From Capniomyces stellatus (lineage: Eukaryota; Kickxellomycota; Harpellomycetes; Harpellales; Legeriomycetaceae), in contig LUVW01000002.1 in assembly GCA_001661515.1 (NCBI GenBank), positions 751,850 to 815,849 on the forward strand: a stretch of 64,000 bases of DNA, read 5' to 3'. Made by a program: the position numbers and the translations under genes. Of this stretch, positions 23,501-35,547 are shown piece by piece (the first letter of the stretch is position 1; every line of letters starts with the position of its first letter). Below the pieces are notes generated by a model. It made no database searches and was not told where the DNA came from. It worked only from the letters and a program-made list of their open reading frames with translations.

Positions 23501-25544
23501 TCAACACGCTCTTGACTTTCGTTCCGTTTACTTTTGCATTTACAGTCTTCTTCTCGATTGCCAATTTTATCATTTCTGGAATTCCTTCGTTGGATTCAAG
23601 GCCGGTAGCCCATATATGCCTGTCACTTGCCGCGCCTCCGCCATCTCCACTTGGTTCTGGCCCAATTATATCAATCGACTTTGTTTCTTTCCACTTTAAT
23701 AACGGTCCTGCAATCATAGGAACCACAATCTCTTTGAACTGTTCTTGCCTCTTATTCGCCATTTGCTCCAACACATACATTGATGCGCTAATTACTTTTG
23801 CCTCCAGTTCCTGCTTATCCTCCGCACCAACCAGTCCATTGCTAGTCAGTATTTCCACCAGCTGTGGGACTATCTTTACATAGTACTTTTGCTCGGTCAT
23901 CGATGCTACTGGCGTCAAAAGAAGATTTGACAACTTTTCCATTTTTGGCGCTGTCAAGCCTATTTTAATTTTACAGTCAAATCTTAGAATTGTTTCTTGT
24001 CTAATTCTCTTCCCCTCACTCCCATCACCCTTCATCATCATTTCCACCTATCCAACTAATTATATTTTATTTGGCAAATTGTTTTTCAAGCACATCAACA
24101 ATACTCAAGCTAAATAAACAAAACTCCACTTGCTTGTATTTTCTGTGTCCCCATTTATTACGAAATCAGTCACCATCCGCACGCCCTTAGGAAAAAGCAA
24201 AACCCTTGATAGAAACTTTCCGCATAATATCCTAAACCACCGCATCTTTTTAAACACTTTATCACTGTTGCTGAAGCTCATCATTGCTGACAACGCCTCC
24301 AGAACCGTATACCCATTGGTTTTGTAAAAAAGCTTTGTAAACAGTTTCTTGATCTCTATGATCTCGTCATTTGACACGTGCTCCTTCCCGCATCCAGCTG
24401 GCGCATAGCCGCTTTGCAACATTCCCGACATCATATCCAACAACCCGCGTTCTCTCAGCACATCTGCAGCATCAACAAACCCCACTCTTTCTACAATAGC
24501 CAAATCGCCCATTTTTTTCATCCACGCAACCAGCCGCTTGAATCTGTCCTTCTCCAGCTCTTTTCTGACTGCTGCTGCATCTGCAACAAGTTTTGAAGCC
24601 AACTCTAACCCGTTGCCCTGATCCTTTGCGCCAATGCTCGATGCTGCTTTATTTCTATCCATTGTGCGCTGAAAGCTTAAAAACAGCTGTGCATCAATTC
24701 CCAGCTTTTGAAGGGTCTGCGATCCCATTCTTTTTTCAAGTGGCACACACGTCCCTTCCAGCAACTTTGGCGCCACCCCAAACAAAAGTACAAAGTCTAT
24801 TATCTGTGTTAATATTTGCTTATCCCTCAACCCCAAGGCCTCAACTCGCACTTCGTCCTGGCCTATTTATTTATAGTAATCATTGCTATTTTACTTTACC
24901 ATTCCTATTTCCAATCAAAACTTTACGTTTCTATACCCATTGTATCCGATAATATATAAATGCACACGTGCCGCATAAGAGTATCTACAAACATCTTACT
25001 TTCTCCCCATTCCAGTAACTTTTTTTGCAATTCTAAAACATTCTCAAACAGCAGCTCACAAAACTCGTCTAGCCCACATTCTTTGGTCGATAATCGATCT
25101 GCCATATCTATATTGTCTCGCTCACTACTGCCTTCGTTGCTATCAGCTTGCATACCTAGTACTTTACCATCGCACAAACCATTTTCTTTGGCTCCTGCTT
25201 CTGCCTTTTTTTCGTTCAGGATCGTTAGTTTTGGGTTGATGGGATCAGGTAAAATCATCAGCTTAGTTATCGGATCGTACCGCTTGACCTTTCTGTTTAC
25301 AAACTCGTCTTGGTACTTTGATAGCTCTATTATTTTTAACATGCACGTTGCCCTGTTTAAAAACAATTGTATTTTATAATCTTCCCCTTTTCTTTACTTG
25401 AAATGGCACATTCAAAGTCAAAAAATAACCTTAGACAATCTTACCAACCAAGTACGATTTGATGTCGTTCAGATTACTACGCATCGTTTGCAACGATATT
25501 TCGAGCTCCTCGTCGTTAATCTCTATGCTTTGGTTAAAATCCAT
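20511..25544 (-). CDS. RTP1: RTP1/TANGO6-family protein (4 exons)
   Basis: Rtp1 is a HEAT-repeat protein implicated in RNA polymerase II subunit assembly and nuclear import; TANGO6 is its animal counterpart. Exons 25544-25445, 25380-25000, 24862-24162 and 24047-20511 join in phase to 1572 aa, longer than the roughly 1000-1100 residues usual for the family. Conserved points include LKDLQSPMVPMQAYGLVTLQNLV (RTP1_C1 region, like TANGO6 LKDPLVPVRGHALILL), the following 'VDLVSHKDSFIYLKSISALV' HEAT helix pair, and the C-terminal RTP1_C2 helix with ASVALLSGIIIGYG, then LRQIYNCLRFV. Many Ser/Asp/Gly-rich linkers explain the length. The exon 2 acceptor (GGGGAAG) is weak but is the only one that restores frame. 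The exon 3 donor is GTAATA. Confidence 0.82.
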
Positions 25545-26150
25545 TGTTTATATCGAGTAGAACGGTGTATAAATTAGAATAAATAGATAATATCGAGTTT
25601 ACTGTTCTTCAAAACAATTCAATTGCTTGGTACTGGCTTTGCTCTTTTAAACCTCAACAATTTAACACTGTTTTTGCGCGTCTTGGCTCGCTAATTTATA
25701 ACGTCACCAAGCTTTTTTGTTTTTTTGTTTTTTTGTTTTTTTGTTTTTATTATTTTATTATTTGTTTTCCCTCACAGTGGCTAATAACCTCCAAAAAGCT
25801 GATCGCTTTCACGGATTTTCTCTACTGCTATTCGCTCGCCGCTAGGAAATTCATTGAAATTGTGATAATGTTCTTTTTCTTTTTTTTCACTATGTAATAA
25901 CAACAAGCATTTCGATTTCTGCCGTTAAATTGAAATTTTAGAAGGAAAAATGATCTGAAAGTCAATTAAAACTTATCACTTGCTGTTCTCACACTTTCAA
26001 AAAAAGAAAAAAAAAAAGAGTTTGGCTTATTTATGCAATTGAACTTTTCTAAATCTTTTTGCTACAACACTATCTCCTAAACATATTTATTAAAATCAAA
26101 ACAGCAGTTTTCTTTTATTTCTCAACGCAAATATTGTAGATATCTAACAA
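25545..26150. other. Divergent promoter region, RTP1 and DPH7
   Basis: Shared upstream DNA of two divergent genes. It contains a tandem T7-8G repeat (25712-25750) and an A-run near 25999-26019. No gene is seen. Confidence 0.4.
25712..25750 (+). repeat. TTTTTTTG octamer repeat
   Basis: Four to five tandem T6-7G units lie within the divergent RTP1/DPH7 promoter region. Confidence 0.85.
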
Positions 26151-28251
26151 ATGTCGGACGAAATCACAGTACAAGAATTGACCAGCTTGAAAGTTGAATA
26201 CACAGCCGATTGCGTTGAGGCGTACCCTTTTGACAATGAAATCCAGAGTCACAGTGAAAAAAACAATAATGACAACAGCGTAAATCTCAACACTAAAAGA
26301 TCACGGTACGTTATAGGAATGTACCAGCTGTGCGAGTATAACAGTGAAGGAAAAGTTGTCGCCTCGGATATTGCTGCTAACGAAACAACAGCTTTAAATA
26401 ATGCACACATTGAAGCTGGGAATGAAAATCTGGTCAACCTCGAAACTAAGCCTAAATTCAGAGCTGGACGGCTTATCGCCATTGACGCAATCGAGAACAC
26501 CGAGTCTGGTGCCACTGAAATGTAAATTTATTCTGTTCCAAGTACTTAAAGTACTGCTTAAATATAGGTATTTTATCAATTTAATCATTGTCCTTCTGGT
26601 GGAAGTACCAACATATCATACTGCTATAACCACTGGTTTGTTATAAATATAGCAAAGATATACAAGCGGTGGAATGCTGCGGTGTCTTTGATATAAAATG
26701 GTAAGTATATTCTCGTTATCCTGGTACTGCGGTTCAGTGAACCGAAAATTTCATCCCAGTAATTACAACTATTGGTTTGGTTGATAGGTCTTATCAACCG
26801 GTGTTTGGGAAACATCTGCTTGGACAGAGCGGTTCTGACGGCAAAATCACGGTTTATGAAACAAGTAATGACCATGCGATGGGAGGAGTAAGCTAAATAA
26901 TAACCTATATTTTTGGCTTGGAAAAAATAAAATCCTGCCTTAACTGTAGCTGATGCAGATATAATGCGAATGGATGCATCAACTCTATTGATATTTGAAC
27001 TAATAATGCTTGTGTTTTCTAGGAATGGCTAAAAGAATACACAAAATCAGATGCAAAAAGTGGCGTTGACAACATGTGTCTTTCGCTAGACTGGTCAAAC
27101 AGAATAACCTCAACGTAACTAGAACCCATTTAATATAGCCAACGGTTGTTTTGAGAACACAGGAGTGTTGAAACGATCAATCAATTAATCAATTATTAAA
27201 AATAAAGTTTGAGATGACTAATTAAATCAATGACTTGGGTGTATGTGATTCATAAAATTCAACCTATATAATAGACAGGAACCCAGGATTGCATCCTCAT
27301 ATAGCGATGGATCAATAGCGATTCATAAACTAAGCAACACAGGGGCGCTGGAGTTGGAAAACGAATGGAATGCTCATAGCTTTGAGGCATGGATTGCAGC
27401 TTTTGACTACTGGAACCCTGAACAATCCGTGTATACAGGTATGATACGTTTTTTTTTCTTGCTTTTATATTGCACGCCTTTCTTTTTGAATTTAGACTAT
27501 AACACAGATTTTACTAGTAATGTATTAATGGGATGGGATGGAAACTGGTGTATGGTAGGAGGTGATGATGGGCTTTTCAAAGGATGGGACATCAGACAGG
27601 ATATGCAATTTGCAAAACCAACATTTGTTTCTAAAAGGTACTTGTGAATAAACAATCGATTGGCTGTAAAAAAAGTTGAATAAGCTCGGACCAAGAAAAT
27701 CTAACAACTTTTTGTTCATTGATAGACATCAAGCAGGGGTATGCAGCATCCAATCTAATCCGCACCGACAACACCTGATAGCAACAGGAAGGTAAGGCTT
27801 GATAATAATAATGTTAAAAACGCCGGCATTCTCAATGCAGTCAAGATTGACAGCCAAAGTACTGATGTTGTAATGTAGCTACGACGAAACAGTGTATTTC
27901 TGGGACAACCGAAATTTCAAATCACCAATAAGTGAACACTATGTGGGTGGAGGGGCATGGCGGCTGAAATGGAACCCATCCGATGAATCACAAATCGTGG
28001 TAGCAGCAATGCACAATGGTGTACAAACCCTGAAGCTGAACTTTTCGGCTGGATGTGATGGCAGTGAAACGATTAGGCTAGACTCTAGCAATCCAGTGGA
28101 GTTGGTTAGCCATTTTGAAAAACACGAATCAATGGCGTATGGTGTTGATTGGAGCAACAAAACCAGCGAAATGTGCGTTGACAAATGGCAGGTTCTAAGC
28201 TGTTCGTTCTATGACCGCATTTGCTATTTGTGGAACTCTGGGCCCGTGTGA
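26151..28251 (+). CDS. DPH7: Diphthine methyltransferase-type WD40 protein DPH7 (8 exons)
   Basis: DPH7 (WDR85, yeast Rrt2) is the methylesterase that converts methylated diphthine to diphthine on elongation factor 2 before the final amidation. Exons are 26151-26521, 26653-26700, 26788-26887, 27023-27114, 27275-27438, 27508-27637, 27726-27791 and 27879-28251, giving 447 aa, in phase throughout. Conserved blocks in order are EYTADCVEAYPF, VIGMYQL, FDIKW, WNAHSFEAWIAAFDYWNPE, VGGDDGLFKGWDIR, SKRHQAGVCSIQSNPHRQHL, IATGSYDETVYFWDNRN, GGGAWRLKWNP and SCSFYDRICYLW. Each matches the human protein closely. The 'GGDDG' and 'HxAGVCSI' motifs are characteristic of DPH7 rather than a generic WD40 protein. 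Introns are 67-160 bases. Confidence 0.95.
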
Positions 28252-28718
28252 TGACGTACCAAAAGCGTTATAACTTATTCGAATAATACCAATTTAAATT
28301 TAAATCCTGATTAAACCCTGGCTTCTAGCTTTATTTTGTTAAAACAAGGTGTTATTGATTGGTTGGTTGGTTAGTGTCAAATAAAAATATACAAAGTATC
28401 AAAAGGTATCAAAAGGTATCAAAAGGCATCAAAAGGTATCAAAAGGTATCAAAAGGTATGGAAAGGTATGGAAAGGTATGGAAAGATGCTGAAATAAAAC
28501 ACAGCCAGAATCTAGTATACATTAATAAACATCTTGGTGGAGTTTAAGCTCAAAGGTGCAGCATTTGGGACAGGGCTATTGTTGATGCACACATAAGCGG
28601 TGACAAAAGCAGTATCAATTAAAGCATCGAGTTAGTTTATAGAAACTGCATTTGTAAACACCGCATCAAAACAAGTAAACTAAAAAATAACAACAATGGA
28701 TGCATAGAGCGCTTTTTA
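28252..28718. other. Convergent intergenic region, DPH7 and RAD51 paralogue
   Basis: It holds the two 3' flanks and the decamer repeat at 28396-28485. No gene is seen; the short frame over the repeat is not supported. Confidence 0.4.
28396..28485 (+). repeat. Tandem GGTATCAAAA decamer with diverged 3' units
   Basis: About six GGTATCAAAA units are followed by three GGTATGGAAA-type units. The block lies just downstream of DPH7, between convergent genes. Confidence 0.9.
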
Positions 28719-30792
28719 TTAATAGAAAAAGATATTAATCAAGTAGAAAAGAATCAGGTTTACCATTGTGGTTGATTTGATTACGCAAGCTTGGTGCAAG
28801 CTGTCAATGTTGGAGGTACAAAAATTCTGCATTAAACTGATCTTATCGCCCGACTTTGATATCAGGTTCTTCACATTAGCGATCCATACCCTGTGGTGAC
28901 ACACTGATTGCCAACTCGCTCCTAGCGCTGGCTTTACAGTTGATGGTTTGAAATAGATGTTTTGGTTCAAGCTTCCATAAACAACTTGGTCGCTTTTTGA
29001 CTTGGAATTGAATAAGTTGGTATTGGATGAGTTGGAATCTATATTTATGTTTGAATGCTGGCTTGCTGATTGTTTTTCTGAGATTCTTATTATTTGCAAA
29101 TCTTCAGCTGAATTGGATTCAATCGAGTTGTTGATAATCTATGAGTAAAAATTGGTAAATAAAATACCAAGAGAAATAGCGTCCGTTTCAATATTCAAAA
29201 TAAAGTTTAATGCCAATAGAGATCGAGATGGAAATGGAAATGTAGAAAAGTAAATGAACCAAAGACAACAAAATCCAGTAATTACCAAAAATGTGAATGA
29301 CCGAGAACTGTTTGAGCTTCGTAGGATTTGGTGTATTAGTCTTTGGATGGCAGATAATCGGGAAACGACTAAAAAATAAGTGTGACAATTACATTAATAT
29401 CATCAATAGCAACAATAATACCAATCAGACTACAATAAAGACCACAAATCCGTGCGAGTTTTAACAATTCAGTGTTCTAATGTGTGGGTCAAGTGACTAA
29501 AAAAAAATATGTGCTTTGGATTGTTTACATGAAGAGGCAGACGAAACCCCAAAGTTCGATGATAGCATTGGAGATATATTGTCAATTATAAACAAGGCAC
29601 TGGTGTTTGACAGAATCCCGGACGAACTTGAAGTTTTTCCAACCCCAAGGTCAGCCTCTTGGCCTGTGCCGTTTTCTGATTCATTTGAACTGTGTCCAAG
29701 AAAATTTGGGTCTGTGGAACCAGCGTGGCCGCCGTATTGTTTGGTGCTGATTCCAGCATTTGTGCTCTGTGGCACAGATGTATCTGTTGCCTTGATGTCC
29801 TGTAAAATCTCTTCGAGGCCGATAATAAGTTCGTGTGACGATGGGCAGTGCATAAACCCAAACTGCCTCAGCATGTCGTTTAATATACCCTACATTTAAA
29901 TATATCGCCGTGTTTTGTTATAACCACTGTTTTTAAATTTACACAACACAGGAACGTCAAACTATAAAAAACCCCATAATTTGTCTATTTACTAAAGATT
30001 GGCTCCTGGTTAAAACTCTAAGCTTTTGAAGATGAAAAAAATGGGAAAAAAAAAAAAGGATAAGCATAAAAATAGCATCATGATATGCGTGTATTACATT
30101 GTTACCGCCAGGGATTGTTCCAGTTGCGTTCAAATTTCCAACTCCACAGTCAGCCAAGTGCTTTAGAAATATGTCCTTCAAGCTATACAAGTAATTCTCA
30201 GCATACTCGGAGTGCAAAAGGATGACTTTACTGGCACTGCCGATGCCTCCTGCAATGCCACCCTTATTTTCAGGACTGAAAAGGGTCTTTGCAGCAGTTA
30301 AGAATGCGATATCTGTTTTCCCGCTTTTGGGTTTCCCACAGAATTCAGTCGCATTGCCAATCTTGATTCCGCCATTTAATACAGAGTCTAGAACCTGGAT
30401 TCCAGTTGACAAGTGCTTTTTACTCTCCACGCCACGCATCAAGCCGTCTGTTTTGGAATTGTAACTTTTGGCAGCAAACTTTCTCCATACATTGTACCTT
30501 TCCTTTCGAGCCTAAAATTATACAAAAGCACATTTGTTGACCAAATCATATTTATTACCAGCAATTACCGAGCTAATTTAGAACGTAGCTGCGGAAAACG
30601 TGAGTTATAAAGATAATTATGCTGCTATTGGTAAGAGACAATGTGGTTTTTTAAGGAAAAAAATAAAGCATAGTTGCAAAAAGATAGTACTTGCGTTGTC
30701 TAATTCATTGATGGAAAAATCGTCCCTGTTGGAATACACCAATTCGTACTCTACGTTGTTGCATTGAATATATAAAATTAAAAAATCGCAGA
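28719..30792 (-). CDS. RAD51-family paralogue (XRCC2/RAD51D-like); 5' end unresolved
   Basis: A RecA-fold recombination mediator. Well-supported exons are 30511-30098, 29889-29529, 29368-29286 and 29138-28719 (425 aa, in phase). Upstream exon 30792-30695 fits only with a GC donor, and the start codon is not settled; an ATG at 31082 opening a Gln-Ala repeat is one candidate. Evidence includes STGIQVLDSVLNGGIKIGN, Walker A CGKPKSGKTDI, the Walker B-type strand SALFIIDNIS, and the C-terminal TVKPALGASWQSVCHHRVWI block, which resembles KPALGxSW in RAD51D. FGFMHCPSSHELIIGLEEIL resembles XRCC2. An insertion of about 70 low-complexity residues precedes Walker B. The family is sure; which paralogue is not. 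The gene is convergent with DPH7. Confidence 0.75.
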
Positions 30793-30980
30793 CTAAAGTA
30801 GTGAAAAAGAAGTAAAAAGTAATAAGTTGAATAAAAGTGAAAAGTGAAAAAAAAGTGAATCCCATTGTGAACCAATTGGTGTTACCCTTGACTGGAGAGA
30901 CTTTTCCTTTTATTAAAAAAAATATATATATATATATATGTTTTGAACTGCTTGCCTCTAGAAAAATCAATGTTATAGTC

Positions 30981-31045
30981 TTGGGCTTGGGCTTGGGCTT
31001 GGGCTTGGGCTTGGGCTTGGGCTTGGGCTTGGGCTTGGGCTTGGG
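30981..31045 (+). repeat. TTGGGC hexamer microsatellite
   Basis: About 11 TTGGGC units. On the minus strand it would encode an alternating Gln-Ala tract directly after an ATG at 31082 (MNSQASLDPNSQP...). It is possibly the variable N-terminus of the RAD51 paralogue. Confidence 0.9.
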
Positions 31046-31407
31046 GTTGAGAATTAGGATCGAGACTTGCTTGCGAATTCATTATATGATACAACTGTTT
31101 ATAAAAAGAAGTAAGAAACCCGAGAAATGATTGTTTTTATTGAATCGATTTGTTTATTTAATCCAGATTGAAACTTGGTCTTTTTAAAATATTATGCAAA
31201 ACCAAATAAATAAATCACAAAATCATATATTCAAATTCAAATCAGAATCAGAATCAAAATCGTATACGTAAATCGTTATAACCAGTTTGATTATAAAGCA
31301 ATCGAAAATAAAAAAAAAAGAAAGCAAGCAAATAAATTAAAAAAATAAAAGGTAGTAAGAGAAAAAAAAAATAGAGTAAGAGAAAGAAAATGTAGAACAA
31401 GAATCTA
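31046..31407. other. A-rich intergenic region, EFR3 to RAD51 paralogue
   Basis: It contains the EFR3 3' flank and the putative promoter of the RAD51 paralogue. The purine-rich stretch 31300-31390 is low-complexity. No gene is seen apart from the candidate N-terminal exon of the RAD51 paralogue starting at 31082. Confidence 0.35.
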
Positions 31408-34400
31408 CTAGATCTTCAAATAGTCAAAGACAAGTTGTGCCTCGTGAGAATCAGTAGCTTCATCGTAGAGGTCATGAACTTCAACACTATACTCGGAACT
31501 AGTGTAGCTATAGTCATCAGCGCCAAAATCAGGGGCACCAGTGCTAGAACTTTCACCTGACGCATGACTTTCATTAGCACCAACGCTTGTTTTGTAGCTG
31601 TTGTCATCAAACTTATTGGCATAGCTACCATTTCCTGAGCCTCCGCCTACTTTGACAGGGCCTTTAGTGGGGCGTTTGGGATTTTGGCCGCTGTTTGACT
31701 CCAGCAACATGGTGTTGACATCAGCAAACCCGTCGTTCAAGGCTGACTTGAGCTGATTTACATCAATTATCTTTGACTCGTGCTTGATAGCCTCATCGTA
31801 GTCAAAGGAGTCAAGTCCCAAATCCAACTCCTGCTCAAAGTGGGCGAGCGGATACTTGTTGAGCATAATCAAGTCGTCGCTGATCTTTCCGGGTTCAAAG
31901 TTGTGGCTACTATGTTCCTTTGCCACGGAATCAGAGACAAAAGCGTCGAAATTGGCATCAAAGCTGGAAAGTGCATTGGGTTCAAACATAGACTTTCTCT
32001 GGTTGAAGCTGCTTGACGAGTTTCGATTTGACGTTGATCTTCTGTGACTGGCACTGCGACTCATAGACTCGCCACTGCCCAAACTAGCATCAAGCGCATC
32101 GCTTGGAGTCAGCATGTTCATGATTCCGGTGAGCATTGGGTCGGGCAAATTTTGTTCAGGCAACAGCGCGCTGCTGCCTCGAGCACTGGGCTTGGAAACG
32201 GCTTTGGAGTCTTTGGTGCTAGTTTTGGTGCTGGTGGTCAGAACGTGGCCCAGCCCAACGTTGCTGAACCCACTGCTGATAAAGCTGCTATCTAGGCCAG
32301 TGACACTTCTTCGGCTATTAGACATCCTATGCGCATTCATAGTGTCAAATCCATTGTTGTCAATGTCAAAGTTGTATCGATCCAGATTCAGGTCATCGTC
32401 GTCGTGGATTCCTTTAAAGTCAAAGTCGTACTTTTCATCGGCACCGTCAAGCCGGGACCCGCTGGACTTTGAACCCTTAAAGTCAGACGACAGATAAAAG
32501 TACAGAATGTAATCAATGTTGACGCCGTTCTCGACATCATCCGTGATAACTTCCAGTAGGTCGGGGTACTTGCTGGAAACCTTGGGGGACTTTAGCAGCG
32601 TTTCGCACACAGTTCTGCAGTTCCAGGGTGTGTTTGCCCCAGCCAAACTTATGTCCTGCTCAATAGAAGAGTTGGCCACCGGGGTTTCTCTCCACTCGCT
32701 CAAGTCCTTCAGTGAGTGCAGCTGGATCGAAGTCACCCAACAGAACGCGTTCTTTTGGCTAGCTATTGTGTTGTTCACGTACTGGTAAAACTCTTCTGCT
32801 TCGTTCTTGTAAACATCTGCCAACACGCTCATACAGATCCCGTATATTGTTTGCATCGAGTAAAAATGGACTTTTCCTCCCGTTTCTGCTGAACCTGTCA
32901 TTGCCTTCTGAGCTCTATTGTACACGGCGCTGATTGCCCTAAGCACAGTATACTTGGCGTCTCTGCTTTTTCCTTGAAGAACAAGGTAGAAAAACGACGC
33001 TGCGATATAGTAGTCAAATGCACACAGGTTGTTGTTAGTTCCTGCTTCCTTTTGCCCCCCGTTAATATCTGACTTTGCTATGTTCTTTTCGGCTTCTTTT
33101 ACTATATCATCAGCCACTATTTTGTCTCCAGTCCCAGTACCAATCCCGGTACCGATCCCAGTCTCGAATTTCCTGCTCCCAGTCTCTGACACACTTTCAT
33201 AGCTGTCCCCGTTCAGCGTCTTCATTATCAATCTGAACATACAGCGCAAAACCGTAATAAAGTTGCGGTCGTTAGCCAAATCGCCATGCACGTTGATCTT
33301 GCTAGACTTCTGCCCATACATGCTTTGCTTGCCCAGGTCACTGGGAACAGACCGAATGTCTATTATGTAGTCAGAGTTGCGCTGTGCCTTTATGCTCGTA
33401 CTTAGGCTGCTGGACGGAAATCTTAACTTAAAGGTATTTCTGTACTTTAGCGCCATGCACAGAATTTGTCCCACCAGAATCTTCATCTGCACCGTTGTGT
33501 TGAACAGCAGCGGCGAAATAATAGCAAACGGCGCCCAGGATAGCGTGGCCAGGACCGTCTGGCTACTAACTGAATGTGAGTCCCGCTCAAGATTGCTCTG
33601 CAGGTTCTCTATCACCCTCCTCATTGACCTCAACAGGCACACATCCATTCTGTATATTCGCGAGCTTTTCCCCTCAGCCAACGACTTACTGACCTTAATC
33701 TCCTTTATAGCTGACCCAATCAGAATCTCGCTGCCAATCGCCTCCACATTTGCTGCTGTTGGGTCGACATTTGTGTTGTTTTCAATACATTCCACTATAT
33801 AATTCAGGATATCCGACATCTGGTTTGGATAGTACTGCCTTTTGACCAGCGCTCCAATCGTTTCTTCCAGAATAAATATCAGCTTTCCTTGTTCTGAGTC
33901 ACGAGTCACAATAAACGACTTGTCGTCCTCAGCCATCTGAGCCTTCTCGTCCACAGTACGCCTCTCCCCGCCACCCTTGTTCTGCCCGTTGCACGCGTCG
34001 CTAGACTCGGCTGTTTCCTTCAAAATAGACACCAGCTCTGACAGAACCTCAAGCACCGAAACCCCCACCAACACCACTGGCCCATCCAGTAAGTAGTTCA
34101 GAATCGACACCAAACAGTACTGCTTCTTTCTGCACTGTTTCTGGTCCCTTCCTTCGTTCTTCTTGGCCCTGTCCAGGCACAGCAACGTTTCTGTTGTTAT
34201 CATGTTCTGGTATTGTGGCTGCAGCTGCCTTACCAAAAAACTTATTATATCTCTGCCAAATTTTGGGAACTCCCAATGCTCTGCAGTGCTGTCCATAAAC
34301 CTAAACAGCCCAAGTATCACCCACCGCAGGTTTGACCCATAAGCCAACCTTGTAAGTCTCTGCATCACCTGCCAATTCGACTCCTCAAGCGACTGCTTCA

Positions 34401-35547
34401 CCTTCTCTTCATTCCCCACTATATCCACCGCATTCAACGACGCAATATACTCAATCGACTCGCCCTCTGTCTCCACTATCAGCTTGTTCTCAATTCCCAA
34501 CCCATCCATCCTATGTCTCATCTCTTTGCACTCCTTCTCCCCCATCTCTCCCGCCTTTGCCCTCTCGCTCTCTTCCCTTTCAAGCCTCAAGTACTCTGCC
34601 TTGTTTTGTCCCAGAATGCTTTCCAAAACCGACGATATAACCTTGTTCAGCTCGTCTCTGTTCTCCCCTGTGTACGTGTCTTGGCATTTAACCACCGCAT
34701 AAATCACCTTCACCCCCATCACGCGATATTGCAACTGCGTTATACTGCTGTTCTCCACTCTTTGCAAATAATCTGCAAATGTCGACACTACTGAACTATA
34801 ACTCTCTCTCATCTCTTCTGATATCACTGCTATAGTCCCGCTGTGTTGCTTACAAAACATACTCAGCTATTTATAATTTCCAATTTCCAATTTGTTATTG
34901 CCATTTACATTTGTTATTGTTATTGCTGCTCAACTTTTCCTCTTTTTCACTTCAAATAATAAATAAATACCATCAAATCTTACCACTTCAGCTGCCTTCC
35001 ACTTCAAATCAATGCTGCTTGTTTTTAGAACCATTTGAATACACAGCAGCATATTTGTTCCAAAGTAATGGATATCCTTCGGGTTTGATCCCAAAAGCGC
35101 CTCAAATATTGACAACTCTATCAAAACATCGCTACGCAAATTACAGGATTCATTATAATTTTTAGTCTTTGTTTTGTTTTTTTTTTGCCTTCTGAATTGA
35201 TAAATTGGTAAACAATGCCCTCAGCAATTATCTTTCTCTCCCTCTCTTGCTTTTATTCGTCTTGTTTTTTTTAAACAGGAAACTTACTTGTTTCTCTTAG
35301 ATTTGATGTCTCGGCTCATTCTTTTGTACAAGTACTTTCCCACCTTGGCCAACTTTGCCGGCTTGCTTTGTGTGTAATACGTCAGGTACGACAGCTCATT
35401 GGATAGCGGCTTATCCTCCTTGCTCTTCTCTGGCGGAAAACATTTTTCAATAATTGTTGCGTGCTTGACATATAGCCTAAACGGAAAGTATAAAGCCAGT
35501 GTGTTAACATTTGGACACTTTCCCTCTGATGTGCATGGAATCAGCAT
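31408..35547 (-). CDS. EFR3: EFR3, plasma-membrane anchor of the PI4-kinase complex (3 exons)
   Basis: Efr3 is a palmitoylated HEAT-repeat rod that holds Stt4/PI4KIIIalpha and Ypp1/TTC7 at the plasma membrane for PI4P synthesis. Exons 35547-35288, 35131-34984 and 34866-31408 join in phase to 1288 aa, longer than yeast (about 780) or human (about 820) forms. The N-terminus has Cys5 and Cys11 as candidate acylation sites, then VKHATIIEKCFPPE and LSYLTYYTQSKPAKLAKVGKYL plus YKRMSRDI, aligned with human RYKRLVDNIFPED...KLDRIGSYLAERLSRDV. Exon 2 gives the next HEAT helices (IELSIFEALLGSNPKDIHYF). The C-terminal third is Ser/Asp-rich and probably disordered. The start was chosen at the first ATG before the Cys-containing segment. 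Confidence 0.88.

Noticed and set aside
30981..31045. A telomere or interstitial telomeric repeat (TTGGGC resembles TTAGGG)
   Set aside because: The unit differs from known fungal telomere repeats, the array is short, and it sits between housekeeping genes.
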